Source of the DNA: Shouchella hunanensis
GTDB lineage: Bacteria > Bacillota > Bacilli > Bacillales > Bacillaceae_D
Length of the DNA: 64,000 nucleotides
NCBI RefSeq assembly: GCF_028735875.1
Contig: NZ_CP117834.1
Span: 3,646,001 to 3,710,000, forward strand
Direction of reading: 5' to 3'
Shown here: piece by piece, positions 34,737 through 44,551 of the stretch
How the letters are laid out: each line of letters opens with the position of its first letter
Position numbering within the stretch: position 1 is the stretch's first letter
Translations under genes and position numbers: made by a program
Notes under the pieces: model-generated
Databases searched by the model: none
What the model saw: the letters and a program-made list of their open reading frames with translations, nothing else
Told to the model about the DNA's origin: nothing

Positions 34737-36029
34737 TTACGGGTATAAACGATTTAACAAGCGTGGAAACGCAATCGTTTCTCGAACATGTTCAATGCCA
34801 GAAAGCCAAGCAACGGTACGCTCCAATCCTAATCCAAACCCTGAATGTGGAACTGAACCATATTTTCTTAAATCTAAATACCATTGATAAGCATCTAATG
34901 GTAAACCATGTGCTTCAATTTCTTGTTTTAACAAATCGTAGTCATGAATGCGTTCTGATCCACCAATAATTTCACCGTAGCCCTCTGGTGCAATTAAATC
35001 GGCACATAATACAACATCATCTCGATCTGGAGCTGGCTGCATGTAAAACGGCTTCAGAGATTTTGGGTAGCGTGTAATAAATACTGGTTTGTCGTAATGC
35101 TCTGCTAACGCTGTCTCATGAGGTGAACCAAAGTCATCGCCCCAGACAATATCGTCAAAGCCTTTCTTATGTAAGAGCTCTAACGCATCGTCGTATGTTA
35201 CGCGAGGAAACGGACCTTTAATTGCAGCAAGCTTCTCTTTGTCTCTTTCCAAAAGATCAAGTTCTAAATCACAATTCATTCGAACCTGCTCAGCTAAATA
35301 GCACACATACTCTTCTTGTAAATCTAAGCTTTCTTCGTGCTCAACAAAAGCCATTTCGGGTTCGATCATCCAAAATTCAATGAGATGGCGTCTCGTTTTT
35401 GATTTTTCCGCTCGAAAGGTTGGTCCAAACGTGAATACACGATTTAACGCCATTGCACCAGCTTCAGCGTAAAGTTGTCCACTTTGCGATAAAAACGCAT
35501 CTTCATCAAAATATTTCGTATGGAATAGCTCAGAAGTGCCCTCAGGTGAACTACCTGTTAAAATCGGTGAATCTAATTTTGTAAAACCTTTTGAAAAGAA
35601 AAAATCAAACGTTGATTTAATGATTTGGTTTCGAATTTTCATCACAGCATGCTGTTTTTTTGAACGAATCCATAAGTGACGATTGTCCATTAAAAACTCT
35701 GTTCCGTGGGCTTTAGGTGTAATTGGATACCCTTCTGCTTCATGAATAATGTCAATACCTGTTACTGTGAGCTCGTAGCCAAATGGGGAACGCTCATCTT
35801 CGCGAACAATGCCAGTAACATAAAGCGACGTTTCCTGAGTTAGTGCTTTTGCTTGCTGGAATAGTGCTTCTTCTACTTCTGCTTTTACCACTACACCTTG
35901 AATAAAACCTGTACCGTCTCGTAATTGCAGAAAAGCGATCTTTCCACTTGATCGTTTATTTGCAAGCCATGCTCCGATGGTTACTTCTTTGTCTACATAT
36001 TGACCTACTTGGGCAATCGTTGTTTTCAA
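34737..36029 (-). CDS. asnS: Asparaginyl-tRNA synthetase
   Basis: This 430-residue class II synthetase has an N-terminal OB-fold ([23 protein letters not shown] type), motif 2 [15 protein letters not shown], and motif 3 [12 protein letters not shown]. The TTG at 36029 is chosen: the product then begins [12 protein letters not shown] and has the same length as B. subtilis AsnS, and AGGAGG lies 10 nt upstream. The ATG three codons earlier touches the ribosome site and is too close. The aspB gene that lies between ypmB and asnS in B. subtilis is absent here. Confidence 0.95.
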   Translation of the reverse strand: MKTTIAQVGQYVDKEVTIGAWLANKRSSGKIAFLQLRDGTGFIQGVVVKAEVEEALFQQAKALTQETSLYVTGIVREDERSPFGYELTVTGIDIIHEAEGYPITPKAHGTEFLMDNRHLWIRSKKQHAVMKIRNQIIKSTFDFFFSKGFTKLDSPILTGSSPEGTSELFHTKYFDEDAFLSQSGQLYAEAGAMALNRVFTFGPTFRAEKSKTRRHLIEFWMIEPEMAFVEHEESLDLQEEYVCYLAEQVRMNCDLELDLLERDKEKLAAIKGPFPRVTYDDALELLHKKGFDDIVWGDDFGSPHETALAEHYDKPVFITRYPKSLKPFYMQPAPDRDDVVLCADLIAPEGYGEIIGGSERIHDYDLLKQEIEAHGLPLDAYQWYLDLRKYGSVPHSGFGLGLERTVAWLSGIEHVRETIAFPRLLNRLYP

Positions 36030-36133
36030 AACTGTCATTCCTCCTGAACGTCTTTCTTTTCAAACGTTTCTTTTTCCGACTAACATTATAACTGACCGTG
36101 GGATGAAAGTCGATAGAAGCCCACTCTTCGCTC

Positions 36134-36628
36134 TTAAGCAGCTGTGTGAATACTGTAACTCTTTAAATACGCACCTGTTTCAAACAATGTATAGTAAAAA
36201 ACCCTTGAACCATTTGTTACGTATGTAAATTCATACACTGGTTGTCCATTTTCAACACCAAGTCGGATTGATTCAAAGGACGTTACGTTTAAGTCTTGTG
36301 ATACAGTATCAACCATTTCACTTTTTTCTACACCATCTGTAGGAGAAAGTAAATAATATTCATCCGATTCTTCATAGTCCTGATGCAAAAATAACAATTG
36401 GTCTTCTCCGTCATCATTGGTGCCTTCCAAGACCCAGTAACTGTCACCACCATAATAATGGGAGACATCGCTTACGGTAGATAATAAATTATAGTTTAGA
36501 GCAACCGTGCGTGCGTCTTCCCCTTCTGTTGCTAACGGTGCACGGATTGTACTGTACAGCCAAATACTCAAGCCACTAAGAAGAAACAAACTAACGAGTA
36601 GCGAAATAATAATTCCTTTTTTCTTCAT
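36134..36628 (-). CDS. ypmB: YpmB-like membrane-anchored protein
   Basis: This 164-residue protein has one N-terminal membrane helix (about 7-27) with a basic start (KKK) and an extracellular PepSY-like domain (DVSHYYGGDSYWVLEG; PVYEFTYV). It matches B. subtilis YpmB in size and place. Its ribosome site AGAGG overlaps the stop of ypmA, so the two are co-translated. Function unknown. Confidence 0.85.
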   Translation of the reverse strand: MKKKGIIISLLVSLFLLSGLSIWLYSTIRAPLATEGEDARTVALNYNLLSTVSDVSHYYGGDSYWVLEGTNDDGEDQLLFLHQDYEESDEYYLLSPTDGVEKSEMVDTVSQDLNVTSFESIRLGVENGQPVYEFTYVTNGSRVFYYTLFETGAYLKSYSIHTAA

Positions 36629-36637
36629 TTTTTTCCT

Positions 36638-36817
36638 CTACACTTCATAAATGGTAAAAACAATTTTTTCAGAGTCTTTGGCATCAAGAGCAAAACCAAA
36701 TGTTAATCCTTTTTCTTTTAACGTTCGATTTAATTGATCAACGACTTTGTAGAAATCATCTGTACGATCAATTGTCACTGTTGATAATACTTTCATTTTC
36801 ATATCGGTATTTTCCAT
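36638..36817 (-). CDS. ypmA: YpmA-like small protein
   Basis: This 59-residue protein starts MENTDMKMKVLSTVTIDRTD and ends FTIYEV. It follows B. subtilis YpmA in pattern: LSTV near the start, then VVDQLNRTLKEKGLTFGFALD and VFTIY at the end. Function is unknown. It is 9 nt upstream of ypmB. The ribosome site is modest (GAGGCGAG about 12 nt away), and a possible extended -10 promoter lies 25 nt upstream. Confidence 0.85.
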   Translation of the reverse strand: MENTDMKMKVLSTVTIDRTDDFYKVVDQLNRTLKEKGLTFGFALDAKDSEKIVFTIYEV

Positions 36818-36843
36818 TTTTCTTCACTCGCCTCTCCATTTAA

Positions 36844-36852
36844 AGTATACCA
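36844..36852 (-). promoter_or_regulatory. Extended -10 promoter for ypmA-ypmB
   Basis: On the minus strand TGGTATACT matches an extended -10 element (TGn-TATaaT). No good -35 box is visible. It lies 27 nt before the ypmA start codon. Confidence 0.4.
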
Positions 36853-36945
36853 ACCAAATTCTAGACTTCTCCACAATCTTTACTAAACATAGCTTGCCTT
36901 GTTCGTGGCAAAATACAAATACGCCAGAAGAAGGGGGGCGTTCAT

Positions 36946-37125
36946 ATGGAACAACATGGCTTAGCCGATTGGTTTCAGCATCAAAAGGACGAATGGTCCT
37001 TGCTTCGCAGAGGAAACCAAACGTTGGAGGACATATGCTGTTTTCCATTAAAGCAAACAGCGTTTCCTGCTGTGTTCTATCCACTATCTGCAAGTGCAGA
37101 GGATATGCAGGCTGAAATCGATTAA
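36946..37125 (+). CDS. Small plus-strand protein, function unknown
   Basis: This 59-residue frame starts MEQHGLADWFQHQKDEW, has a Cys pair (DICCFP, 31-32) and an aromatic, Pro-rich centre (AFPAVFYPL). AAGGGGGG lies 7 nt before the ATG and a hairpin terminator lies 45 nt after the stop. It stands alone on the plus strand between ypmA and mtaD, where B. subtilis has no gene. An overlapping minus-strand frame at 36824-37093 has no ribosome site and was rejected. Not recognised. Confidence 0.6.
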   Translation: MEQHGLADWFQHQKDEWSLLRRGNQTLEDICCFPLKQTAFPAVFYPLSASAEDMQAEID

Positions 37126-37170
37126 AAACCTTCTACCTACACCTCATTGACGCTGCAAAATCAGCGTTCT

Positions 37171-37198
37171 GCTTATCGACTAAGTCGATAAGCTTTTT
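37171..37198 (+). terminator. Terminator of the 59-residue plus-strand gene
   Basis: GCTTATCGACT and AGTCGATAAGC form a near-perfect palindromic stem, followed by five T on the plus strand. A second small hairpin (ACGCTG/CAGCGT) lies just upstream. Confidence 0.75.
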
Positions 37199-37212
37199 GT
37201 CAACAGACTGTT

Positions 37213-38505
37213 TTATTTAGAGATGGAACGAGCTTCTGCCATAATTTTTTCTTTATCCATCGTAACGAATTCTTTGTCGCGATACAATGGTTTTCCTTGA
37301 ACAAACACATCCGTAACGTCAGTTCCCTTAGCAGAGAAAACGAGATGAGATAGTACACGTTGTTCAGGCAAAAAGTGAGCTTGATGTGGAGAGAGCATAA
37401 TAAAATCGGCTTCATTGCCAGGCCGTAGTGCACCTACTTGATTGACATACGTTGCCTTCGAGCCATTTATTGTCGCCATTTTTAAGCCTTCGTATGTTTT
37501 AACAAGATCAGCCTGTTCATTTACACCACGCTGCAACAGTAACGCAAATCGCATTTCTTCAAACAAATCTAAATGATTATTTGATGCAACTGAGTCAGTT
37601 CCAATCGATACTGGAATACCATGCTTTAGCATGGATGCTACTGGGGCTATTCCTGATCCAAGTTTCATATTACTCATGGGATTGTGAGAGATCATTGATC
37701 CTCTTTGTTGAATTAGCTCAAAATGTTGCTCATACATATGAACACAATGGGCGAATAGCCATTTCGTACCTGCTAGCAATTCACGTTCTTCCAATAACTC
37801 CAACGGATGCATGCCGTGTTGATCCATAAAATCATGGATTTCTTTTCTCGTTTCTGCCAGATGCATATGAACAGGTAAATCAGCATCACGAGCGGCTTCT
37901 ACAATACGGTCAATATAGTCCGGTGGGCACGTGTAAGGGGCATGAGGGGCTAACATCGTTGTAATTCGTCCGTTTGCTTCACCGTGGAAGGCTGTCGCAA
38001 ACGAAAGGGACTCTGCTAGCTTTTCATCTTGTTCTTCCTTAGAACAAAGCCCAATTACCGAACGCATTAACGTTGCGCGTAAACCGACTTCTTTAATTCT
38101 GTTAGCAAAAGCCGGTAAGCCAAGATGATACATATCTACAAAAGCCGTTGTTCCAGAAGCAATCATTTCAATCATACTGACATCTCGTGCAACATGTAAA
38201 GTCCTTTCATTGAATTGTTGCTCTGCTGGCCAAATGGATTGTTCAAGCCACTCTTGTAGTGGCTGATCATCACTAATCCCTCTTAAAAGCGTCATACCTG
38301 GATGACCATGCGTATTAACAAGACCTGGCATGAGCCATTTCCCATTGGCATTTCGTTGTACAGTCCCCTCTTTTTCTTCTTGCGTCGGTTCTCCTTCCGC
38401 AATGGTCACAATACTTGCTTCATTAAAACGTATATAGCCACGATCAATAACCGTTTCTTCTTCATCCATTGTGATAATGGTTGCATTATAAATCAGTGTA
38501 TCCAC
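37213..38505 (-). CDS. mtaD: 5-methylthioadenosine/S-adenosylhomocysteine deaminase
   Basis: This 430-residue amidohydrolase deaminates adenosyl-type nucleosides of the methionine salvage route. Metal and substrate motifs are in order: PGLVNTHGHPGM near 60-70, HAPYTCP near 190, HMHLAET near 215, FAHCVH near 250, and GTDSVASNNHLD near 302. The family is broad (MtaD/SsnA/TrzN), so the substrate is likely but not certain. Its start overlaps the dinG stop by one base, an arrangement not found in B. subtilis. Confidence 0.85.
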   Translation of the reverse strand: MDTLIYNATIITMDEEETVIDRGYIRFNEASIVTIAEGEPTQEEKEGTVQRNANGKWLMPGLVNTHGHPGMTLLRGISDDQPLQEWLEQSIWPAEQQFNERTLHVARDVSMIEMIASGTTAFVDMYHLGLPAFANRIKEVGLRATLMRSVIGLCSKEEQDEKLAESLSFATAFHGEANGRITTMLAPHAPYTCPPDYIDRIVEAARDADLPVHMHLAETRKEIHDFMDQHGMHPLELLEERELLAGTKWLFAHCVHMYEQHFELIQQRGSMISHNPMSNMKLGSGIAPVASMLKHGIPVSIGTDSVASNNHLDLFEEMRFALLLQRGVNEQADLVKTYEGLKMATINGSKATYVNQVGALRPGNEADFIMLSPHQAHFLPEQRVLSHLVFSAKGTDVTDVFVQGKPLYRDKEFVTMDKEKIMAEARSISK

Positions 38506-41291
38506 TACTCTTCCTCCTGATTATGAATATGAGCTTCCAATAAGTGTTCGAATTTCCCTTCGTACACTGGTGTAGTCGGCAGTGAAGCTAAAAACGTCTT
38601 CCCATACCTCGTTGTGACAACACGGCGATCAAATATAAAGAAGTTGCCTTGATCCTTCGTTGTCCGGATTAAGCGCCCAAACCCTTGTCGAAACCGAATA
38701 ACCGCTTGAGGTAAAGAAAGGTCCGTAAACGGATTTTCACCGTTTTCCTTCGCAGCGTTAATTTGAGCCCGTGTAAGAGGTTGATTAGGAGGAGCGAACG
38801 GCAATCGTACAATAATTAAATGTTCTAGTGCATCACCAGCCAAATCAATCCCTTCCCAAAAACTATTAGTTCCAAGTAATATACTCGCTCCATTTGCTTG
38901 TCTAAACAGTTTTAAAAGGCGAGATCGTGATCCACTCGTTACGCCTTGACCAATAAGAGTTAGTTGCCCGTATTCATCAAGATCTTTTACGTACTGATAA
39001 ACTTGCTTGAGCATGTCATATGACGTAAATAGTACGAGTGCTTTTTTATTCGTTGATTCTGTTAAGCGCCATAATTTAATGGATACATCTTGGATGAACA
39101 ACTGATCATTATGAGCGCGCACATCTGGAATGTCGGTTGGTATAAATACTTTTAACTGTTTTTCATAGGAAAAAGGAGAGGCGATTTTTTGTGTACGCAC
39201 ACCAAAATCTTCTAATCCTAGTCGTTTTTGCGCATAGTCAAATGATTGATTAACAGTCAATGTCGCTGAAGTCAACACGACGCTATGTTTAGTTGCAAAA
39301 AAATCATCTGCTAACCTGTCGTTTACTCGAATCGGTTTTGCATATAAATAAATCGCATTTTTAGCACCCTTTGGCTCGGCTTCTATCCAATAAACAAATG
39401 CGTCATCATACTCTAAAAGTAATTCGTAGAGCTGTGTCACTTCTTCTTCAAATAATGCGATCATCGATTTAACATTTGCGATAAAGGAGCGCTCTTCGTA
39501 AGCAGGCTCATTGTCTTGTTCATGATCAACTGCCTTGTAAAGCTGTTCAATAATAGAAGAGCTGTTCATTTGCACACGCATCGCACATTCTAAAATCCCT
39601 TGCCATAAAACGCCTTCTTCTTGAAAACTATGATACACATAGCTCATGCGGCCAACATCCGTTGCTTCCGTCTGCCGTTCACTCACAAACGCGTGAAGCA
39701 TTCTAAATAATTCTTCCACATCTTCTTTTATCTCATTTAACACGCTGCTAATCTCTTCACTTGACTCATTTATAAACGACTTATCTTGATTAACAGATTG
39801 AACCAATCGCGACAAAGAAAAGCCAATGGATAAATAATTAACTGCCATTCCAAAATAATCGATGGCCGTTTCTTCTAAATGATGGGCTTCATCTATAACG
39901 GCGTGACTATATGTAGGAATAATGGCTCTTCGTTGATGTACATCCGTCATTAACAACGCATGATTAACAATGATAATATCCGCTTCCTTTGCTTGTTTAC
40001 GTGATCGATGATAAAAACAGCGCGAAAACCAAGGATTAAATCGACCTAAATCCGACGAAGCATCACTTTGTATCGTTTGCCAAAATAGCTGCCCACCACT
40101 GGATAAATTTAATTCTTCCACGTCACCTGTTCGGGTCTCCAACAACCAAATTAAGATTTGAGCTTTTGTTAGCTGGACATCGTATGAACCTTCTTCGCTG
40201 TACAATGCTGCCTCTTCAAATTTTCTTAAATCTAAATAATGTTGCCTTCCTTTTAACACTGCAACACGAATCTGCATACCTGACGCTTGTTTCATTAGCG
40301 CTAAGTCTTTACGAAGTAATTGCTCTTGTAAAGGGATAGAATATGTTGACAGTACAACCTTTTGGTTTGTTTGTTTCGCGTAATAAACACTAGGAATTAA
40401 ATAGCCAAGCGTCTTCCCAGTGCCTGTTCCCGCTTCTATAAGCGCATGGGCATGATCGGAAAAAGCTTCGTACACAGCTGTTGCCATTTCTTTTTGCCCT
40501 TCACGAATTTCATATTGCTCAAATTGAGACGCAAGTTTTCCTTTTTCAGAAAAAAAAGCCTGCTCAAAGCTTGAAAATGTTTCAGGTAGCTCTTCTTCAG
40601 TGAATTCTTCTTCTCCTTCAATTCGCTTTAACGCCAGCTGCCTGAACACATCAATCGACGCATCATCAAACTGTGTTTTTTGAAGAGCTTGATGAATACC
40701 TTCCTCAATTAAAAAATCCCAGTCACTTTTTAAGGAAGCCGTTATTTTCTTTAACGCCTGTAGCGTTGGTAACGGTAGTTGAAGTATTTTTTTATGTAAA
40801 TAAATAAACAGCTCAGCTGTCATTTCAGCATCACTGTCTGCTTGATGTGGTCGAGAATGATCCATATCAAAGTAAACGGTTAGATCTGAAAGCTTATAGC
40901 TATCTAATGTTGGTAACAAGCCTCGACTTAATTCTACCGTATCAAATGTATAACAGTTCGGAAACTGATAGCCCGCAAGCGCTAGCTGTTTCTTTAGGAA
41001 ACCTTTATCAAATGGAACGTTATGAGCTACAAAATGACTTCCATTTAAAAAGGTTAATACCTCTTCAGCAACCTCTTCAAATAGTGGTGCGCCACTAACA
41101 TCATTTTCTGTTATACCGGTTAATTCTGTGATAAAAGGTGGAATCTCACATTGGGGATCGACAAATGTTGAAAATCGATCCGTTATTTTGTGACCTTCCA
41201 CCTTAACCGCTCCAATTTGAATAATTCGCGCGCCTTGTTCTGGAGCGTTTCCTGTTGTCTCCAAATCAAGCACAACATAAGATTGTGACAC
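38505..41291 (-). CDS. dinG: DinG-family 3'-5' exonuclease/helicase
   Basis: This 928-residue protein is a fusion of an N-terminal DnaQ-like exonuclease (VLDLETTG with Asp9 and Glu11; HNVPFDKGF; HQADSDAEMT) and a C-terminal XPD/DinG-type superfamily 2 unit (Walker A AGTGTGKT near 286, DEAH near 470, RFRQGFGRLIRT near the end). No 4Fe-4S cysteine set is evident between the helicase motifs, as in Gram-positive DinG, which in S. aureus acts as a nuclease rather than a helicase. Start is GTG with GGGGTG upstream. Confidence 0.93.
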   Translation of the reverse strand: MSQSYVVLDLETTGNAPEQGARIIQIGAVKVEGHKITDRFSTFVDPQCEIPPFITELTGITENDVSGAPLFEEVAEEVLTFLNGSHFVAHNVPFDKGFLKKQLALAGYQFPNCYTFDTVELSRGLLPTLDSYKLSDLTVYFDMDHSRPHQADSDAEMTAELFIYLHKKILQLPLPTLQALKKITASLKSDWDFLIEEGIHQALQKTQFDDASIDVFRQLALKRIEGEEEFTEEELPETFSSFEQAFFSEKGKLASQFEQYEIREGQKEMATAVYEAFSDHAHALIEAGTGTGKTLGYLIPSVYYAKQTNQKVVLSTYSIPLQEQLLRKDLALMKQASGMQIRVAVLKGRQHYLDLRKFEEAALYSEEGSYDVQLTKAQILIWLLETRTGDVEELNLSSGGQLFWQTIQSDASSDLGRFNPWFSRCFYHRSRKQAKEADIIIVNHALLMTDVHQRRAIIPTYSHAVIDEAHHLEETAIDYFGMAVNYLSIGFSLSRLVQSVNQDKSFINESSEEISSVLNEIKEDVEELFRMLHAFVSERQTEATDVGRMSYVYHSFQEEGVLWQGILECAMRVQMNSSSIIEQLYKAVDHEQDNEPAYEERSFIANVKSMIALFEEEVTQLYELLLEYDDAFVYWIEAEPKGAKNAIYLYAKPIRVNDRLADDFFATKHSVVLTSATLTVNQSFDYAQKRLGLEDFGVRTQKIASPFSYEKQLKVFIPTDIPDVRAHNDQLFIQDVSIKLWRLTESTNKKALVLFTSYDMLKQVYQYVKDLDEYGQLTLIGQGVTSGSRSRLLKLFRQANGASILLGTNSFWEGIDLAGDALEHLIIVRLPFAPPNQPLTRAQINAAKENGENPFTDLSLPQAVIRFRQGFGRLIRTTKDQGNFFIFDRRVVTTRYGKTFLASLPTTPVYEGKFEHLLEAHIHNQEEE

Positions 41292-41306
41292 ACTGACACC
41301 CCGTTC

Positions 41307-42227
41307 TTACTTTACTGTTGCTTGTATCCACTCATAGGATTTTTTCGCTTCTGGATCAGTTTGACCAAGCTCCTCTAATAAGTGAATCGCTCTTTCGTCT
41401 CCTGCTAATGCTTTATTCCATGCAAATCCGTGTAACCAGCGCGGCTTTTTACCTGTTAGCAACATTAAATGCTCATAGGCATAACAGGCAAGCTCATGCT
41501 CACCAATCCACTCTACTAATTGAGCAACTGCTACTAAGTCAGCTTCATTCTCAACCGTTTCAATTACCTCTAGGAAAGCGGCTCTAGCTTCTTCGACTTC
41601 ACCTGCTTGCAAAAGCGCTAATCCTAATGCATAAAGACCATCGCTATCGTCTTTAACGTACGCGTAGCGTCTAAAGCACGTTACAGCATACGTGTAATTT
41701 TCTAGAGAAAAGTAACATACACCTAAATTATACATGACTTCATGATTTTCTGCTAAAGGTTGTGCTTTTTCTAAATACTGGATCGCTAATTCCAGTTTAT
41801 TTTGAAGCATAGCCACCAATCCTAAACCTTGGTAGACAAGATGAAGAATCAATGTCTGTCTACTAATGAACTGTACGTAGCGGAAATATTCTTCACTTGC
41901 TGTTACATCATTTGTATAGAGTAAAGCATATCCGAGGTATAAACAGCGAATGGCCTCTTGTTTCTCCCCACACTGTTCTTGTTTTAATTGAAAACAAGCT
42001 TGATCAAATTGACCTTGATCAAATAGAACCGTTCCTTTTGACTGGTATGCATATGGCTCATTTTCGTCTTTTAGCTTCTTTTTTAACTCTTGAAGCGCTT
42101 CATCTAACGATCCCCACGTCATGAGTAATTGCTGTGTTTTATTCTCTAATACCTCAACTTGATTATCAAGCGGTAATTCCCAAACAGATTGGTACAGGCT
42201 ATACCACTCGTCTATCCATTCCTTCAA
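41307..42227 (-). CDS. TPR-repeat protein
   Basis: This 306-residue cytoplasmic protein consists of tetratricopeptide-type helix pairs, best seen at QAFLYLGYALLYTNDVTASEE-like, LVYQGLGLVAMLQNKLELAI and VMYNLGVCYFSLENYTYAV (about 95-200). The TTG at 42227 has GGGAGGGG 5-6 nt upstream, giving MKEWIDEWYSLYQ as the start. It is inserted between panD and dinG, which are neighbours in B. subtilis, with 62 and 15 nt gaps. Role unknown; TPR proteins act as protein-binding scaffolds. Confidence 0.8.
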   Translation of the reverse strand: MKEWIDEWYSLYQSVWELPLDNQVEVLENKTQQLLMTWGSLDEALQELKKKLKDENEPYAYQSKGTVLFDQGQFDQACFQLKQEQCGEKQEAIRCLYLGYALLYTNDVTASEEYFRYVQFISRQTLILHLVYQGLGLVAMLQNKLELAIQYLEKAQPLAENHEVMYNLGVCYFSLENYTYAVTCFRRYAYVKDDSDGLYALGLALLQAGEVEEARAAFLEVIETVENEADLVAVAQLVEWIGEHELACYAYEHLMLLTGKKPRWLHGFAWNKALAGDERAIHLLEELGQTDPEAKKSYEWIQATVK

Positions 42228-42289
42228 AAAATCCCCTCCCATTCATGCGTTACTAACAGTTTGCATGTTTCTAGGAGGGAATATTCGAA

Positions 42290-42673
42290 TTAGTAAACGG
42301 TAGAAGCTGGTTCTGTTCCTAACATTTCTACAATCTGATTGCTTTCGTTAAGAATAGCCACGTTAGGCGTATGACGATGAGCCTCTTCGTTGCTAAGGAG
42401 AACATAGCTTAAAATGATAATCACATCACCAGGCTGCACTTTTCTAGCCGCAGCACCATTCAAACAAATGGCACCGCTGCCTCGTTCCCCTTTAATAATA
42501 TACGTTTCAAACCGCTCACCGTTATTGTTGTTAACAATTTGAACCTTTTCGTTTTCTAACAAGTCAACTGCATCAAGTAAATCTTCATCAATGGTAATAC
42601 TGCCAACATAATTTAAGTTTGACTCCGTTACTCGAGCGCGGTGTAATTTTGCTTTCATCATTGTTCGGAACAT
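42290..42673 (-). CDS. panD: Aspartate 1-decarboxylase precursor
   Basis: This 127-residue pyruvoyl enzyme makes beta-alanine from aspartate for pantothenate. The self-cleavage site is Gly-Ser in [10 protein letters not shown] (Ser near 26), with [14 protein letters not shown] and LNGAAARK as further family motifs. Start and length match B. subtilis PanD. It overlaps panC by 16 nt, with AGGTG 8 nt before the ATG. Confidence 0.95.
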   Translation of the reverse strand: MFRTMMKAKLHRARVTESNLNYVGSITIDEDLLDAVDLLENEKVQIVNNNNGERFETYIIKGERGSGAICLNGAAARKVQPGDVIIILSYVLLSNEEAHRHTPNVAILNESNQIVEMLGTEPASTVY

Positions 42674-43527
42674 GGTGTTTCACCTCGGTTGTTAAAATCC
42701 ATTACGATATGGTCAATTAAACGTGCTTTTTTAAACTGATAAGCGAACGCCACAATGATAAGGGCATTGGCTTCATTCACTTTTTTTAACGATGGGTATT
42801 CATAGGCTTCCACATAGTCAATCTCGCCGACTGGGATGGACGCAAGAGTAGCCTTAACGTCTGCTACGAGTATCGATGGATCTCTTTTTCCGGACGCTTG
42901 CGCTTTCTGAAGTGCTTTGTAAAGCAATGGCGCATAACGACGCTCTTCTGCCGTTAAGTAGACATTCCGTGAACTTCGTGCCAATCCATCTTCTTCTCGG
43001 ACAGTCGGACAACCTGTTACGGTAATTGGCAAGAAAAATTCTTTTACAAGCTGCTTGATGATCGCAAGCTGCTGGGCATCTTTTTCACCAAAAAATGCTT
43101 CATTTGGTTGAACAACAGAAAACAATTTTAAGACAACCGTTGCCACCCCATCAAAATGTCCAGGGCGACTTCTTCCACACATAACGTCTGCTCCTTGCTT
43201 AACATGAACCACTTGTGGAAAGCCATCTGGGTACATCTCTCCAACGGTTGGACAAAATAGGACGTCACAACCACTTTCTCTTGCTACTTGTTCATCAAGC
43301 GCTTGCTGCCTTGGATACGTTTCATAATCTTCTCCCGGGCCAAATTGAAGCGGATTGACAAAAATGGATACGACCACAACATCATGATGGTCTCTAGCTA
43401 CTGAGAAGAGCGACTGATGCCCTGCATGCAAGGCACCCATCGTTGGAACAAAGCCAATTGTTTGGTTATCAGAACGATACGGAGAGAGCACTTGCTGTAA
43501 TTCCTTTATGGTAGTCACAACAAGCAT
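42658..43527 (-). CDS. panC: Pantothenate synthetase
   Basis: This 289-residue ATP-dependent ligase joins pantoate and beta-alanine. The nucleotide motif HAGH (34-37) lies in [14 protein letters not shown], with [28 protein letters not shown] and the KMSKS-like RSSRNVYL following. The gene overlaps panB by one base and panD by 16 nt, making panB-panC-panD one coupled unit. Confidence 0.95.
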   Translation of the reverse strand: MLVVTTIKELQQVLSPYRSDNQTIGFVPTMGALHAGHQSLFSVARDHHDVVVVSIFVNPLQFGPGEDYETYPRQQALDEQVARESGCDVLFCPTVGEMYPDGFPQVVHVKQGADVMCGRSRPGHFDGVATVVLKLFSVVQPNEAFFGEKDAQQLAIIKQLVKEFFLPITVTGCPTVREEDGLARSSRNVYLTAEERRYAPLLYKALQKAQASGKRDPSILVADVKATLASIPVGEIDYVEAYEYPSLKKVNEANALIIVAFAYQFKKARLIDHIVMDFNNRGETPCSEQ

Positions 43528-44363
43528 TACTTCGTTCCTCCGTAAAGGGTTAACCAGCCATCTTCTTTCATTGTGTACTGATGCTCTGGTGCAGGAAAAT
43601 CTCTTCCTTTTACTTCACGTACATACTGAATAAGCCCATCCTCAATGACCGGTGAAATCGATACATACTGTTTAACAAATTTCGGTACGCGAGGTGATTC
43701 ATATCCAATGACATCATGGTATACAAGCACTTGACCATCTGTTTGATTTCCAGCGCCAATCCCAATGATAGGTGCTGCTACTTGTTTTGACAAAATGGTT
43801 CCGAGCTGGTGAGGAATACACTCAGCAACAATGGCAAAAGCACCTGCCTCAGCGATTGCTTTTGCGTCCTCTACTAACTGCTCAGCGGTTTCTTGATCTT
43901 TTCCTTGCACTTTGTAGCCACCTAGTACACCTACTGATTGTGGTGTAAGACCAATATGACCAACAACGGGTACACCAGCCTGCACAAGTAAGCGAACCGT
44001 CTCAACGATCTCTTTTCCACCTTCGAGTTTAACAGCATCTGCACCTGCTTCTTGCATTAATCGACGCACATTAGCAGCTGTTTCAGAAAACGTACTATGG
44101 TACGCAAAAAACGGTAAATCAGTCACTACAAATGTGTCTTTCGCGCCTCTTTTAACCGATTTTGTGTGCAACACCATGTCGTCCATTGTTACTGGAACAG
44201 TAGAGTCATAACCAAGCATTACCATGCCTAGGGAGTCTCCAACCAAAATCATATCGACTCCAGCCCGCTCAGCAAGCTTAGCAGAAGGCGCGTCATAGGC
44301 CGTCAGCATGGCAATGGGTTCGTTGTCTTTTTTCATCTGTAAAAATTGGGTTGTTGTTTTCAT
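43527..44363 (-). CDS. panB: 3-methyl-2-oxobutanoate hydroxymethyltransferase
   Basis: This 278-residue TIM-barrel enzyme makes ketopantoate from 2-oxoisovalerate, first in the pantothenate branch. The motifs [23 protein letters not shown] (metal-binding Asp), DAVKLEGG and HIGLTPQS are present. GGAGG precedes the ATG by 7 nt. It is first in the operon, behind a structured leader of about 180 nt. Confidence 0.95.
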   Translation of the reverse strand: MKTTTQFLQMKKDNEPIAMLTAYDAPSAKLAERAGVDMILVGDSLGMVMLGYDSTVPVTMDDMVLHTKSVKRGAKDTFVVTDLPFFAYHSTFSETAANVRRLMQEAGADAVKLEGGKEIVETVRLLVQAGVPVVGHIGLTPQSVGVLGGYKVQGKDQETAEQLVEDAKAIAEAGAFAIVAECIPHQLGTILSKQVAAPIIGIGAGNQTDGQVLVYHDVIGYESPRVPKFVKQYVSISPVIEDGLIQYVREVKGRDFPAPEHQYTMKEDGWLTLYGGTK

Positions 44364-44544
44364 TTCTCATCCTCCGGTTTCATGTGTTCAAATGTTGAAC
44401 TGCATGAAACGGCGTAACCCCCCTTGCGCTTGCAAGGGGGGTTAAAAAACCTCATTATTGTCTCCGTTCTCAAAAGGAATCGAAGCAACAGACGCTTTTT
44501 TGCCCATCCATTCTTGGGTGCCGTTCTCGCAGATACAGCCCTTG
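44364..44544 (-). ncRNA. Structured panB leader with tandem pan-motif-like hairpins
   Basis: The leader transcribed from the promoter at 44552-44581 contains four stems. Two similar hairpins (44516-44541 and 44460-44493) each pair CTGT(T) with (A)ACGG, have a two-base bulge next to the outer stem, and share the 8-base word GAGAACGG. This fits the published pan RNA motif, which occurs in tandem before pan genes and has bulged adenosines. Then come a 12-bp C/G-rich hairpin (44416-44443) with no following T-run, and a stem GTTTCATG/CATGAAAC (44376-44411) whose base touches the ribosome site. The motif name is from memory of its shape, not from an alignment. Confidence 0.5.
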
Positions 44545-44551
44545 CTCCAAC

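Noticed and set aside
34655-34969. 104-codon plus-strand frame over the end of asnS
   Set aside because: It lies across the asnS terminator and antisense to conserved asnS codons, with no ribosome site.
36824-37093. 89-codon minus-strand frame upstream of ypmA
   Set aside because: No ribosome site, and it overlaps a better-supported plus-strand gene (36946-37125) that has both ribosome site and terminator.
44364-44544. T-box riboswitch before panB
   Set aside because: A GGCACCC stretch recalled the T-box, but there is no AGGGTGGnACCGCG element and no terminator with a U-run.
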